From NCBI GenBank assembly GCA_041397865.1, contig JAWKVT010000001.1:744001-808000 (forward strand): a stretch of DNA of 64,000 nt, written 5' to 3'. A program made the translations under genes and the position numbers. The notes beneath the pieces are model-generated. The model was not told the origin of the DNA. It made no database searches and saw nothing but the letters and a program-made list of their open reading frames with translations. The stretch is from TMED27 sp041397865. GTDB lineage: Bacteria > Pseudomonadota > Alphaproteobacteria > Micavibrionales > Micavibrionaceae. How positions within the stretch are numbered: the stretch's first letter is position 1; the number at the start of each line of letters is the position of its first letter. Shown piece by piece: positions 34,410 to 43,393 of the stretch.

Positions 34410-35177
34410 TCAAGTGGTATTTTTTAGATTTAAAGCGGCACGACCACCAATAAAGTCATCAAATTGCGCCACCTCTTCGTCTGTCATCAGCTTATCATCA
34501 CTCCACAAGTTACGCATTTCGTCCGCAATATCTCTCCGGCTAATGTAGTCATATACGTAGTTATTATTGGCTAACTCATACCGGAGAGAGCCGCATTCAT
34601 AGCAGATTCGTGCATATCCGGGACTGTAAGCAACAGAATTAGGACACCCCGCAACCTCATGCTTGGCAATGCAGACCCTAAGAGCTTCAATCCGGGCAAA
34701 CAAAACATGAATTCGTCTTAAATCATTTTTCAAGCGATCAACAAAAGACATATCATCAATCACCTTTCTAATCTGCTTAGCTCTAAACTGCTTTCCAATG
34801 TGCAAATAACCAAGGTCCTGCTCCAGAACCTCCAGTTTGGTTTCCAAACCGCCATTTTCTGCCCACTTAACCACCTCCTTTGCTCTCTGGCGCCAGGTTC
34901 TTAAAATTTCATAAGCAGAAAAAATCCACATCTGAGTTAAGGCCGACAAATAAAATGTCGAAGGAGGCGTTCTCTCAAGTTCAATCAACTCCCTTAAAAC
35001 CTCATACTCTAAAACTACAAGCTGTTCATCAATTAAGGACAGGTTAGCCGCCTGCATAGTCAAAAAAACATCATCTGAAAATAACGCAAGCTTAGCCAAG
35101 GAATCTCTCAACTCATACTGCTCAATATCATCTGCCCGGCGATAACCGGCATCTGCATCAAAAACACTATCACTCAC
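34410..35177 (-). CDS. Helical cytosolic protein translated with uvrB
   Basis: 255 residues, all-helical, no membrane segment. Its GTG start overlaps the TGA of uvrB (GTGA), so it is translated by coupling. Cysteines cluster in a CPNSVAY...ICYECGS region, which might bind metal, but the set is incomplete. I do not recognise the family. The coupling to uvrB could be chance or may hint at a DNA damage link. Confidence 0.7.
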   Translation of the reverse strand: MSDSVFDADAGYRRADDIEQYELRDSLAKLALFSDDVFLTMQAANLSLIDEQLVVLEYEVLRELIELERTPPSTFYLSALTQMWIFSAYEILRTWRQRAKEVVKWAENGGLETKLEVLEQDLGYLHIGKQFRAKQIRKVIDDMSFVDRLKNDLRRIHVLFARIEALRVCIAKHEVAGCPNSVAYSPGYARICYECGSLRYELANNNYVYDYISRRDIADEMRNLWSDDKLMTDEEVAQFDDFIGGRAALNLKNTT

Positions 35178-37273
35178 AACCCCAACCCCGCCTCTTCCAT
35201 CCGCTTCACCTCATCGCGCAGCCGCGCAGCCTCTTCAAACTCCAGATTCTCGGCATGCTTCAACATCTTGGCCTTCAGCCCCTCAATATGCTTGGCCATA
35301 GCAGCAGGATCGCCCCCATGTTCATGCAAAAACGCCTGCGCGGCGCTATCATGCAGCCCATAGCCCCCCCGTGACACCTGCACCCTGTCCGCTTGCTCAT
35401 ACACACTATCCAGCACACTGCTCAAATTCTTCTTCACGCTCTCCGGCGTAATGCCGTTCGCCGCGTTATACTCCTCCTGCTTTGCCCTGCGCCGTTCGGT
35501 TTCATCCATCGCATATTGCATGCTCTCGGTCACGCGGTCGGCATACAAAATCGCCTTACCGTCCAGGTTCCGCGCCGCGCGGCCAATCGTCTGCACCAGC
35601 GAGGTTTTGCTGCGCAGGAAGCCCTCCTTATCCGCATCCAGAATCATCACCCGCATACACTCGGGAATATCCAGCCCCTCGCGCAGCAGGTTAATCCCCA
35701 CCAGCACATCGAATGCGCCCTTGCGCAAATCCTGCATAATCTCAATCCGCTCCAGCGTATCCACATCGGAATGGATATAACGCACCGCAACGCCGTTTTC
35801 GTTTAAGTACTCGGTCAACGCCTCAGCCATTTTCTTGGTCAGCGTGGTAACAAGCAGCCGCCCGCCTTGCGCAATCACCTCTTTGGCTTCATGCATAAGG
35901 TCATCCACCTGATTTTCCGTCGGCCTCACCTCAACCGGCGGATCAATAAGCCCCGTAGGACGCACAACCTGCTCGATAAACTCCCCGCCGGTTTGCCCCA
36001 GCTCCCACGGCCCCGGCGTAGCGGAAACAAATATGGTCTGCTGGCGCATCGCGTTCCATTCATCGAATTTCAGCGGGCGGTTATCCACCGCCGCAGGCAG
36101 ACGGAAACCATACTCAACCAGCGTCGATTTACGGCCAAAATCACCGTTATACATCGCGCGAAGCTGCGGCAGCATCACATGGCTTTCATCCAGAAACATA
36201 ATCGCATCCTCAGGCAGATATTCGATCAGCGTCGGCGGCGGATCACCCGGCGCGCGGCCCGTCAGATAGCGCGAATAATTCTCGATCCCCGCGCAAGACC
36301 CGGTCGCCTCAAGCATTTCAACATCAAACTGCGTGCGTTGCTCCAACCGCTGCGCCTCAAGCAGCTTGTTATTCTGCTCAAGAAATTCAAGCTGGATCTT
36401 CAGATCGGCTTTAATATTTTTAATCGCCTGCGCCATCGTCGGCCCCGGCGTGACGTAATGCGAGTTCGCAAAAATCCGCACGCCTTCAAGCTCCGCAAAC
36501 CGCTCCCCCGTCAGCGGATCAAACTCGGTAATTTTCTCAATCTCATCACCAAAGAAATCAACCCGCCAGGCGCGATCTTCAAAGTGCGCGGGAAAAAGCT
36601 CGACGCAATCCCCGCGCACCCGGAATGTCCCGCGCTCAAACGCAATATCATTGCGGATATATTGCAACTCGACCAGCTTGCGAATAAGATCGTCACGGTC
36701 CATGCGCCCGCCTTTCTCAATCCCAAAGGCCATCGCCATGTAATCTTCTTTGCTGCCGATACCGTAAATGCACGACACCGAGGCAACGATAATCACATCC
36801 TTGCGCTCAAACAGCGCCCGCGTCGCCGCATGGCGCATACGGTCAATCTGCTCGTTAATCGAAGAATCTTTTTCGATAAAGGTATCACTGCGCGGAACAT
36901 AAGCCTCGGGCTGGTAATAATCGTAATAGGAAACGAAATACTCCACCGCATTATCAGGAAAAAAGCTTTTAAACTCGCCGTAAAGCTGCGCCGCCAGCGT
37001 CTTGTTCGGCGCAAGAATCAGCGCCGGACGCTGCGTCTGCTCAATGATATGCGCCATAGTGAAGGTCTTCCCCGAACCCGTCACCCCCAGCAAAACCTGA
37101 TCGCTCAGACCATCTTTTAAACCACCAACAAGCGCCTTAATCGCCTCCGGCTGATCCCCGGCGGGCGTAAAGTCCGTATCCAGCCGAAACGGCTGCGATT
37201 GGTCAAAAACCTCACCGGCAGTAGAGGGCCCGGCCAAAGGCCGCTCATTATTGGGAATCATCTCACGTTTCAT
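35174..37273 (-). CDS. uvrB: Excinuclease ABC subunit B
   Basis: 699 residues, slightly longer than the usual 670 because of an extra N-terminus. UvrB is the helicase-like damage-verifying subunit of nucleotide excision repair, loaded by UvrA and cut-partner of UvrC. Walker A GVTGSGKT, the beta-hairpin YFVSYYDYYQPEAYVP, the Walker B motif in IMFLDESHV, motif V/VI (GLDIPECMRVMILDADKEGF, QTIGRAARN), and the C-terminal UVR motif (AENLEFEEAARLRDEVKRME) are all seen. Confidence 0.98.
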   Translation of the reverse strand: MKREMIPNNERPLAGPSTAGEVFDQSQPFRLDTDFTPAGDQPEAIKALVGGLKDGLSDQVLLGVTGSGKTFTMAHIIEQTQRPALILAPNKTLAAQLYGEFKSFFPDNAVEYFVSYYDYYQPEAYVPRSDTFIEKDSSINEQIDRMRHAATRALFERKDVIIVASVSCIYGIGSKEDYMAMAFGIEKGGRMDRDDLIRKLVELQYIRNDIAFERGTFRVRGDCVELFPAHFEDRAWRVDFFGDEIEKITEFDPLTGERFAELEGVRIFANSHYVTPGPTMAQAIKNIKADLKIQLEFLEQNNKLLEAQRLEQRTQFDVEMLEATGSCAGIENYSRYLTGRAPGDPPPTLIEYLPEDAIMFLDESHVMLPQLRAMYNGDFGRKSTLVEYGFRLPAAVDNRPLKFDEWNAMRQQTIFVSATPGPWELGQTGGEFIEQVVRPTGLIDPPVEVRPTENQVDDLMHEAKEVIAQGGRLLVTTLTKKMAEALTEYLNENGVAVRYIHSDVDTLERIEIMQDLRKGAFDVLVGINLLREGLDIPECMRVMILDADKEGFLRSKTSLVQTIGRAARNLDGKAILYADRVTESMQYAMDETERRRAKQEEYNAANGITPESVKKNLSSVLDSVYEQADRVQVSRGGYGLHDSAAQAFLHEHGGDPAAMAKHIEGLKAKMLKHAENLEFEEAARLRDEVKRMEEAGLGL

Positions 37274-37315
37274 AGAAACAGATATAGGATAAATCCCGCA
37301 AAATCAAAACGCCAA

Positions 37316-38140
37316 TTACGCCGCAAGATCTAAAGCAGAAACGGAATGTGTGCTTTCATGATGAGCATCAAGCCGTTTTACAACGTCAGATGTGGCTCTT
37401 TCGCTACGCAAAGACCGTGCATCACGCACACTCTTGCGTTCGCCAGCGCCTGCCTGGTCAAAGATCACAGCAGCCTGCCCTGTTGCCACGCCCCGTCCGG
37501 TAACACCTTCCAGACCCTCACCGGCACTCGCCGCCGCACGTTTAAATTCAACCGGCACAACCGCGCGCAAAGCCGCAAAAATATCGTCTCCCCCCTCCGG
37601 GCTGTCAAAAAGCTCCGCAACCGTTGTTGCCGAACCGGTAAAGGAAAATGCATCATCTGCCAAAGAGCCCTCACCCCGCAACGCCGAAACATCCGGCGAA
37701 GCATCATTTGCAGCCTCTCGCGCCGGAGCAATCGCCTGCACCATATTAATAAGCGACGATCTTTCAAAATCTGAAAACAACTCAGGCGTTTTCACAGGAA
37801 CGCTACTCTCCTTTTTCGCAACCGCAAAAGAAGCATCGCGTACCAAAGCCTGAGAAGACTCCACAGCGCCTATAGAGTGCCCCTTTTTATCTACAATTTT
37901 CGTAACAACATCCGCCTGCTGAAAATCCTTACTGGTAAGATCATCCGGATTAACAGCCTCAGTCTCCGTAACAAGCCCGAAAAATGCCGGTTTTTTCTTA
38001 AAGGTTACCGTTTCCACCTTCTTACCATGCTCCGCCCTGGCCTCTGTGAGAGCCCCGCGCCGAACCTTTTCATAGTCACCCTTAGATACCGGCATAAAAA
38101 AATTGTGAATACCACCCTGAATCAAACCTGATTTAGACAT
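37316..38140 (-). CDS. Protein of unknown function
   Basis: 274 residues, soluble, no signal. The N-terminal 70 residues are basic (GDYEKVRRGALTEARAEHGKK), the centre and C-terminus are Ala/Ser/Glu-rich and probably flexible (AAASAGEGLEGVTGRGVATG). It shows no known domain to me. It has its own long AT-rich upstream region. Secretion-system substrates often look like this, but there is no direct evidence. Confidence 0.6.
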   Translation of the reverse strand: MSKSGLIQGGIHNFFMPVSKGDYEKVRRGALTEARAEHGKKVETVTFKKKPAFFGLVTETEAVNPDDLTSKDFQQADVVTKIVDKKGHSIGAVESSQALVRDASFAVAKKESSVPVKTPELFSDFERSSLINMVQAIAPAREAANDASPDVSALRGEGSLADDAFSFTGSATTVAELFDSPEGGDDIFAALRAVVPVEFKRAAASAGEGLEGVTGRGVATGQAAVIFDQAGAGERKSVRDARSLRSERATSDVVKRLDAHHESTHSVSALDLAA

Positions 38141-38608
38141 TAAAATTCTCCATGTAAATTAAAAATAAAAGTTTTTTATAAGAAATAAAAAACAACGAAT
38201 TGTGAGCATAGATATATACAATGAAAAATAAAAATCAAGGAAGGTATTTTTCAGAAAAACATTTTCACGATTTTTTACTAAAAAAGTACTTAAAAACAAA
38301 ACATAGATATATAAAAATTAATTTATAGAACAAAAGATATACTAAATAAAAAATATTTTTTTACTTATATATAATTTTTTTTACTAAAAAAAGACTAAAG
38401 GAAACATAAAACCAAAACAGGGAATACTTTTTTTTCCTTAAAAAACAAGAGCTTATTACTTAAGCACTTCTCCACACAGAAAAGGTCTTTTCTCAACCTA
38501 TATTCATCGCCTCTGCAAAACTTACAAAGCCCCAGCCTCACCACATTTACACTTGCAAAACATAGCTGCGCGCACTAAAAATTCCATAACAACAGTCAGC
38601 CTAAAACC
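38141..38608. other. Very AT-rich divergent control region with duplicated motifs
   Basis: 468 bases without a gene, far more AT-rich than the flanks. CATAGATATATA occurs at 38207 and 38302, and TTTTTTACTAAAAAA at 38271 and 38377, in the order A-B-A-B, so a piece seems duplicated. It serves as upstream region for both divergent unknown genes and could bind nucleoid proteins. Confidence 0.6.
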
Positions 38609-39355
38609 ATGAAACCCTTAGGAATCAGCAAAGAAGAAATCGAAAAACTGGCCGACTTTCTAAAAACGGTCGCAAGCGGCGTATGGCAAAAAAACAAACA
38701 CGACCAATATGTTATTGAGCTAAAATACGCCGAACCCCTTCAGACACCATCCGAACACATTGCCCCAAAGCTGCTGAATAAACTTAAAAAATACGACATT
38801 ACCAACTTCACCCTCCTCGCAGAAAGCATAAGCGAAACAACAGTATTATCCTGTGAAAACAAACTGGGCCAACAATTCGCTATCCGTTCAGGATATAGAC
38901 GTGAAGACAGATCCACCGCATCGCTGGTCCTGCAAACCTGTGACAGTGCGGAAGTAGCAAACACGCTAAAAAGAAATGAAATCATGCTCCTGCTCCCCAT
39001 ATTCAACAAACCCGGTAACATTGTACCGAACAGACAGGAAGCGCGAATACCGCTTACGAGATCAAAAGAGGAAACCCTGCGCAAACTCTTCACATACATA
39101 ACCGAAGGTACAGGTTTCAAGTGGGACTCCGGCAATTACTCTATCACCAGAGAGCTCGCTTTCCTGCCAAACGGTCTCCCCCTACACATAGATCCGGACC
39201 ACTTGATACAACCAAGCAATAAAAAAGAAGCCGAAAACGGCATAAAGATCATGGTTGAACGCATCAATGAACTGGATTTACCTGAACAGCTCCGCTGGGT
39301 AGACGAAAACGGCACCCCCGAACAAAACAAGTTCTTGCACTCACCCTATGTTTAA
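38609..39355 (+). CDS. Protein of unknown function
   Basis: 248 residues, soluble, mixed alpha/beta, no signal peptide or known motif. The start MKPLGISKEEIEKLADFLKT is helical; later strands read QYVIELKYAE and NFTLLAESI. A perfect 16-base tandem duplication (39350-39381) covers its stop codon. A strong terminator follows. No family recognised. Confidence 0.6.
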   Translation: MKPLGISKEEIEKLADFLKTVASGVWQKNKHDQYVIELKYAEPLQTPSEHIAPKLLNKLKKYDITNFTLLAESISETTVLSCENKLGQQFAIRSGYRREDRSTASLVLQTCDSAEVANTLKRNEIMLLLPIFNKPGNIVPNRQEARIPLTRSKEETLRKLFTYITEGTGFKWDSGNYSITRELAFLPNGLPLHIDPDHLIQPSNKKEAENGIKIMVERINELDLPEQLRWVDENGTPEQNKFLHSPYV

Positions 39356-39381
39356 ACGCTATTAAGTTTAAACGCTATTAA
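39350..39381. repeat. Tandem 16-bp duplication over a stop codon
   Basis: GTTTAAACGCTATTAA occurs twice without gap (39350-39365, 39366-39381). The stop codon of the gene ending at 39355 lies in the first copy, so the protein end is unchanged by the duplication. Confidence 0.85.
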
Positions 39382-39394
39382 TCACAAACAAACA

Positions 39395-39429
39395 AAAACG
39401 CCGTGAACCTCATCAGCCCACGGCGTTTT
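39395..39429. terminator. Bidirectional terminator
   Basis: AAAACGCCGTG / CACGGCGTTTT stem with a 13-base loop. T-rich on both strands, so it can end the plus-strand gene at 39355 and the tiny minus-strand unit at 39454-39489. Confidence 0.8.
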
Positions 39430-39453
39430 GTTAAACTATGCGTCTACGGGAAA

Positions 39454-39489
39454 CTATTTCCCTTTGCCGCCTTTTTTCGTTCCAGCCAT
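39454..39489 (-). CDS. Possible 11-codon basic peptide
   Basis: MAGTKKGGKGK, with AGGAG eight bases before its ATG, TATAAT further upstream (about 39560, minus strand) and the terminator 39395-39429 behind it. A six-codon open frame (MLAVAA) precedes it. The whole makes a miniature gene, but it is so short that chance cannot be excluded. The rest of 39356-39692 has no other gene. Confidence 0.3.
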   Translation of the reverse strand: MAGTKKGGKGK

Positions 39490-39632
39490 AATAGCCAATC
39501 TCCTAAAAGTGAGGCCTTAAGCGGCCACGGCCAGCATCAGATCACCGATACTAATCTGAATTATACTCCCGATTCTCGATATCCGTATCAAAAATCCACG
39601 CAATTTTATTGCGTTTTTATTTCCCGAAAAAA

Positions 39633-39667
39633 CAAAAAAAACGCCGCGAGAGTTTCCCCACGCGGCG
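39633..39667 (-). terminator. Terminator of the histone-like gene
   Basis: CGCCGCG / CGCGGCG stem (39642-39648 with 39661-39667), followed on the minus strand by a run of nine T. It ends the gene that stops at 39693. Confidence 0.8.
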
Positions 39668-39692
39668 CTTGATCTCTAAAGCTTAAAAGAGC

Positions 39693-40412
39693 CTAACGCT
39701 TCTTTTTCGCTGCTGTTCTTTTCTTCGCAGCAGGCTTCTTCGCAACCTTTTTCACAGTTTTAGCTTTGCTGGCCGCGCGTTTCACGGGAGCCTTGCTATT
39801 ACTGTTTGCAGGTTGCTTGCGAACCTTAGCCTTACCGGCAACCGTTTTCGTAACGGTTTTCTTCTTCGCTACCGGCTTCTTAGCTGCTGGCTTCTTAGCC
39901 GCTGGTTTCTTTACAGCCTTCTTCGCTACCGGCTTCTTAGCTGCAACCTTCTTCGCCGGAGCTTTCTTCTTCGCCGGAGCTTTCTTCTTCGCTACCGGCT
40001 TCTTAGCTGCTGGTTTCTTTACAGCTTTCTTCGCCGCTGGCTTTTTAGCTGCAACCTTCTTCGCTGGAGCCTTCTTCTTCGCTACCGGCTTCTTAGCTGC
40101 TGGTTTCTTTACAGCCTTCTTCGCCGCTGGCTTTTTAGCTGCTGGTTTCTTAGCTGCTGGTTTCTTTACAGCCTTCTTCGCCGCTGGCTTTTTAGCTGCT
40201 GGCTTCTTAGCCGTCGTCTTATTTGTATTCGCAGCCGCCTTCTTCACGGCTGTCTTTTTAACAGCCGCCTTCTTAGCGGCAGGCTTCTTAGCAGCCGCAG
40301 GTTTTTTCTTCGCCGCAGCTTTGGTTGTTGATGTCTTCGGCGCGGCTTTCTTAGCCGGTGCCTTTTTGGCAGCAGGTTTCTTAGCTGCCGGTTTCTTTTT
40401 GGTAGTCGCCAT
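39693..40412 (-). CDS. Histone H1-like lysine/alanine-rich DNA-binding protein
   Basis: 239 residues from the ATG at 40412 (preceded by CAGGAG). Nearly the whole protein is made of Lys, Ala and Pro in tandem words such as KKPAAKK, KKPVAKKK and KKAPAKK. This is the KAAKK/PAKKA type of bacterial linker-histone-like proteins (AlgP, Hc1-like) that bind and compact DNA or act in regulation. The C-terminal 40 residues also contain Arg and Ser/Thr. Repeat number is likely variable between strains because the coding repeats are almost identical. Confidence 0.9.
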   Translation of the reverse strand: MATTKKKPAAKKPAAKKAPAKKAAPKTSTTKAAAKKKPAAAKKPAAKKAAVKKTAVKKAAANTNKTTAKKPAAKKPAAKKAVKKPAAKKPAAKKPAAKKAVKKPAAKKPVAKKKAPAKKVAAKKPAAKKAVKKPAAKKPVAKKKAPAKKKAPAKKVAAKKPVAKKAVKKPAAKKPAAKKPVAKKKTVTKTVAGKAKVRKQPANSNSKAPVKRAASKAKTVKKVAKKPAAKKRTAAKKKR

Positions 40413-40710
40413 TGATTTTCTCCTGAAATGGTTTTGCAACAGTACAACACGAAAGTGTTAAAGAATGTTAAACGGTCAGAATTGACCGACAAGGAAGGAA
40501 AGAGTACGCATAAAAAAATTACTCACGCTGCAAATATACCGTGAATCGCAGGAAACTCCAAAAAGTTTTTTCGCAACAGTTTTTTTGAAAAAACAGAAAT
40601 AAAGAAACAGTAAAATTCTACAAATTTTGCATACTTTAAAAAAGCTTCTCTTCTCTTCCATAATTTGCTAGCCTTCACCCATTCTAAAAACAACTATAAG
40701 GATGCACCCC

Positions 40711-41016
40711 ATGAGAAGCACATTAAAAACATGTCTGCTTTCCATTGCTGTATTAAGCTTAACCGCCTGCGGAACAAACGGCCTCGGCAACTTTGACGAC
40801 GCGCCGCCTTACTCGCCGGAACGCACCGCCCAACACGAACAACACACACCCCCACCTGCCCCGGCACCAACACCGGCACCCGCGCCAATGTGTCAGGCTT
40901 GCGAAGACTGTTCGATCTGGCAACAACGCGCGCTACGCGCCGAAGAGGATCTGGCCGCCTGCACGGAAGCAACAAACCGCGTCCGTGAAGCCTATCGTGA
41001 CGAGTTAAAGAAATAG
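40711..41016 (+). CDS. Small lipoprotein
   Basis: 101 residues from the ATG at 40711 (AAGGA at proper distance; the ATG at 40702 is too close). Signal with lipobox LSLTAC, then a Pro/Ala linker (PAPAPTPAPAP type) and a short helix with four cysteines (CQACEDC and a later AACTEA). It is probably anchored in the outer membrane. The family is not recognised. A strong terminator follows. Confidence 0.75.
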   Translation: MRSTLKTCLLSIAVLSLTACGTNGLGNFDDAPPYSPERTAQHEQHTPPPAPAPTPAPAPMCQACEDCSIWQQRALRAEEDLAACTEATNRVREAYRDELKK

Positions 41017-41034
41017 AGAAGTTAACCGGATTTG

Positions 41035-41072
41035 AAAAAAGCCGGGGCATGAACACATGCTCCGGCTTTTTT
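41035..41072 (+). terminator. Rho-independent terminator
   Basis: AAAAAAGCCGG-GGCATG / CATGC-TCCGGCTTTTTT hairpin, T-run on the plus strand, ending the lipoprotein transcript. Confidence 0.85.
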
Positions 41073-41085
41073 AATGTTTTAAACC

Positions 41086-42735
41086 ATGCAAGAGTTTGAT
41101 AAGCGTAAAGCCATGAATGATATAGACCCAAAAACCGCACAAGCATGCCGCGCCTGGCCGTTTGAAGAAGCGAAAAACATCATTAAACGCCTGCGCGCGG
41201 TCAATCGCGGCGAAATCAAAACACCGGAAAAAGGCTACGTCCTCTTTGAAACCGGATACGGCCCGTCGGGCCTGCCGCATATCGGCACATTTGGCGAGGT
41301 TGCGCGCACAACCATGGTTCTGCGCGCCTTTAAACGCCTCGCCCCCGATATCCCGGTCAAACTCATCTGCTTTTCCGATGATATGGACGGCTTCCGCAAA
41401 GTCCCGACAAATGTCCCCAATCAGGATATGCTGAAAGAATCGCTCGGCAAACCGCTCACAAAAGTCCCCAACCCTTTTGACAGCGAATATGAAAGCTACG
41501 CCCACCACAACAACGCGCAGCTCCGCGCCTTCCTCGACAGCTTCGGCTTCGATTACGAATTCATGAGCGGCACGCAATGCTACACATCCGGCAGATTTGA
41601 CGAAACCCTGCTAGCGATGCTCGCCAAACATGAAGAAATTAAGCAGGCTGTCCTCCCAATCTTGGGTGAGGAACGCGCCAAAACCTACTCCCCGTTCCTG
41701 CCCGTCTCTCCCGCTACCGGAAACGTCCTACAAACCCCGGTTTTGGATACAAACCCCGAAGCCGGAACCATCACGTTTGAAGACGAAGACGGCACCCGCA
41801 TAACGCAAACCGTCACAGGCGGCAATGTAAAGGCACAGTGGCGCGCAGACTGGGCGCTACGCTGGTTCGCACTGGATGTCGATTACGAAATGGCCGGAAA
41901 AGACCTGGTATCATCGGCTGAAATCTCCGCAAAAATCGTACAAATTCTGGGTGGCAGAGGCCCCGCAGGCTTCCGCTATGAACTATTCCTCGATGAAAAA
42001 GGCGAAAAAATCTCCAAATCCAAAGGCAACGGCCTGTCGATGGAAGACTGGCTCACCTACGCGCCGCATGAAAGCCTCGCTTATTATATGTATCAACGCC
42101 CGACAACGGCCAGCAAACTGCATTTCGACATCATCCCCAAAGCCGTGGACGACTATATCGCATCCGTCGAAAAACTTGGGCAGCAGGAAGACGCCAAGAA
42201 ACTGGAAAACCCCGCATGGTATATCCACGACGGCTCCATCCCCAATTCACAGCACACGCCCGTTTCATTCGCCCTGCTTTTAAATCTGGTCAACGCCGCC
42301 AACACCGACGACCCCGCAACATTGTGGAATTTTATTCGCCACTATTCACCCGAGGCAAACGCCGAAAACGCGCCCTTCCTTGATCGCCTCGTCGGCTACG
42401 CCATTAAATACTATCAGGACTTCATCCTGCCCGAAAAAAGCTACCGCGCACCGGACCGGCGCGAACGCGCTGCCCTGTCTGCTCTGGCCGAAAAACTCGA
42501 AACCATGGAAGACGGGCTAAGCCCGGAAGATTACATGACCGAAGTCTTCAGCGCCGGAAAAGAAAACGGCTATGAAAAGGATGAGTTAAGAGACTGGTTT
42601 AAAGCGATATATGAGGTCTGCCTCGGCCAATCACAAGGCCCCAGATTCGGTTCCTTCATCCGGCTTTATGGTGTCAAAGACACCACAAACCTCATCCGCG
42701 ATGCATTAGACGGAAAATTTGCAAAAGCCGCTTAA
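41086..42735 (+). CDS. lysK: Lysyl-tRNA synthetase, class I
   Basis: 549 residues. It charges tRNA-Lys with lysine; this is the archaeal-type class I enzyme, common in alphaproteobacteria in place of class II LysS. The class I signatures are clear: LPHIGTFGE (HIGH motif) and KISKSKGNG (KMSKS motif). The C-terminal helical anticodon-binding region is present. Two starts are possible, 41086 and 41113; neither has a strong ribosome site. Confidence 0.97.
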   Translation: MQEFDKRKAMNDIDPKTAQACRAWPFEEAKNIIKRLRAVNRGEIKTPEKGYVLFETGYGPSGLPHIGTFGEVARTTMVLRAFKRLAPDIPVKLICFSDDMDGFRKVPTNVPNQDMLKESLGKPLTKVPNPFDSEYESYAHHNNAQLRAFLDSFGFDYEFMSGTQCYTSGRFDETLLAMLAKHEEIKQAVLPILGEERAKTYSPFLPVSPATGNVLQTPVLDTNPEAGTITFEDEDGTRITQTVTGGNVKAQWRADWALRWFALDVDYEMAGKDLVSSAEISAKIVQILGGRGPAGFRYELFLDEKGEKISKSKGNGLSMEDWLTYAPHESLAYYMYQRPTTASKLHFDIIPKAVDDYIASVEKLGQQEDAKKLENPAWYIHDGSIPNSQHTPVSFALLLNLVNAANTDDPATLWNFIRHYSPEANAENAPFLDRLVGYAIKYYQDFILPEKSYRAPDRRERAALSALAEKLETMEDGLSPEDYMTEVFSAGKENGYEKDELRDWFKAIYEVCLGQSQGPRFGSFIRLYGVKDTTNLIRDALDGKFAKAA

Positions 42736-42883
42736 ACTCTGAAAAAATTGCAAAAAACGCACTTATATAAAAAGATCATAAAATTTAGATAAAATTTTAG
42801 ACAAATTTAAAATAAATTAACTCTTTCTGCTGTACCATAAAGATATACAGCCCTTTCCGGCTGGTAGAGGTTACAGTGGTAAA

Positions 42884-43393
42884 ATGTTTGGATTACATCC
42901 CCCTAAGATAAAACCTGAAAAGGTTTTACAACGGCTGAAAGACTTCGAAGCCTTTTGCCTTGGCGAGAAGAAACTCACGCCAAAACATTTTCAAGCAATA
43001 AATGAAGAACTCTCCCTAAGCGCGGTCCTTCACGTCGGCAAACGTTATATCCGCAAGGAGGGCGACGGAAAACATCTCATTTGGCTCGGCGTGGACAACC
43101 GCGAACACGACCTCGGCCCGATCAACACCTTAAACATCCGTCAAACCTGTCCCGGCTTCCACAAAACACGAACGCTTTCGCTGGGCAGCCGCGATGTCCT
43201 GGAAACCGACACGATAACAATCCCTCCGCATAACAAAAATGTCATTATTGTAAAAATGAAAGACGGAACAACAGGCATAGGCCCCAACTATAAAATGGCT
43301 CTGCGCAACGCCGTACTGAAAATGCACCTGAAATGCGCCTTTTCAAAAGCCAACAAAGCCGACATCTGGAAAAAATACTACGGGAATTGTTAA
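42884..43393 (+). CDS. Protein of unknown function
   Basis: 169 residues, soluble and basic. Strands dominate its centre (KHLIWLGVDNREHDLG, NVIIVKMKDGTTGIG), with helices at both ends. The family is not recognised. It is preceded by an AT-rich leader of about 150 bases and its stop overlaps the end of the convergent nitroreductase gene by four bases. Confidence 0.6.
   Translation: MFGLHPPKIKPEKVLQRLKDFEAFCLGEKKLTPKHFQAINEELSLSAVLHVGKRYIRKEGDGKHLIWLGVDNREHDLGPINTLNIRQTCPGFHKTRTLSLGSRDVLETDTITIPPHNKNVIIVKMKDGTTGIGPNYKMALRNAVLKMHLKCAFSKANKADIWKKYYGNC

Noticed and set aside
39766..40461. Long open frame on the strand opposite to the histone-like gene (Phe/Leu/Ala-rich)
   Set aside because: It is the mirror of Lys/Ala codons; it has no ribosome site and the KAAKK frame is the known family.
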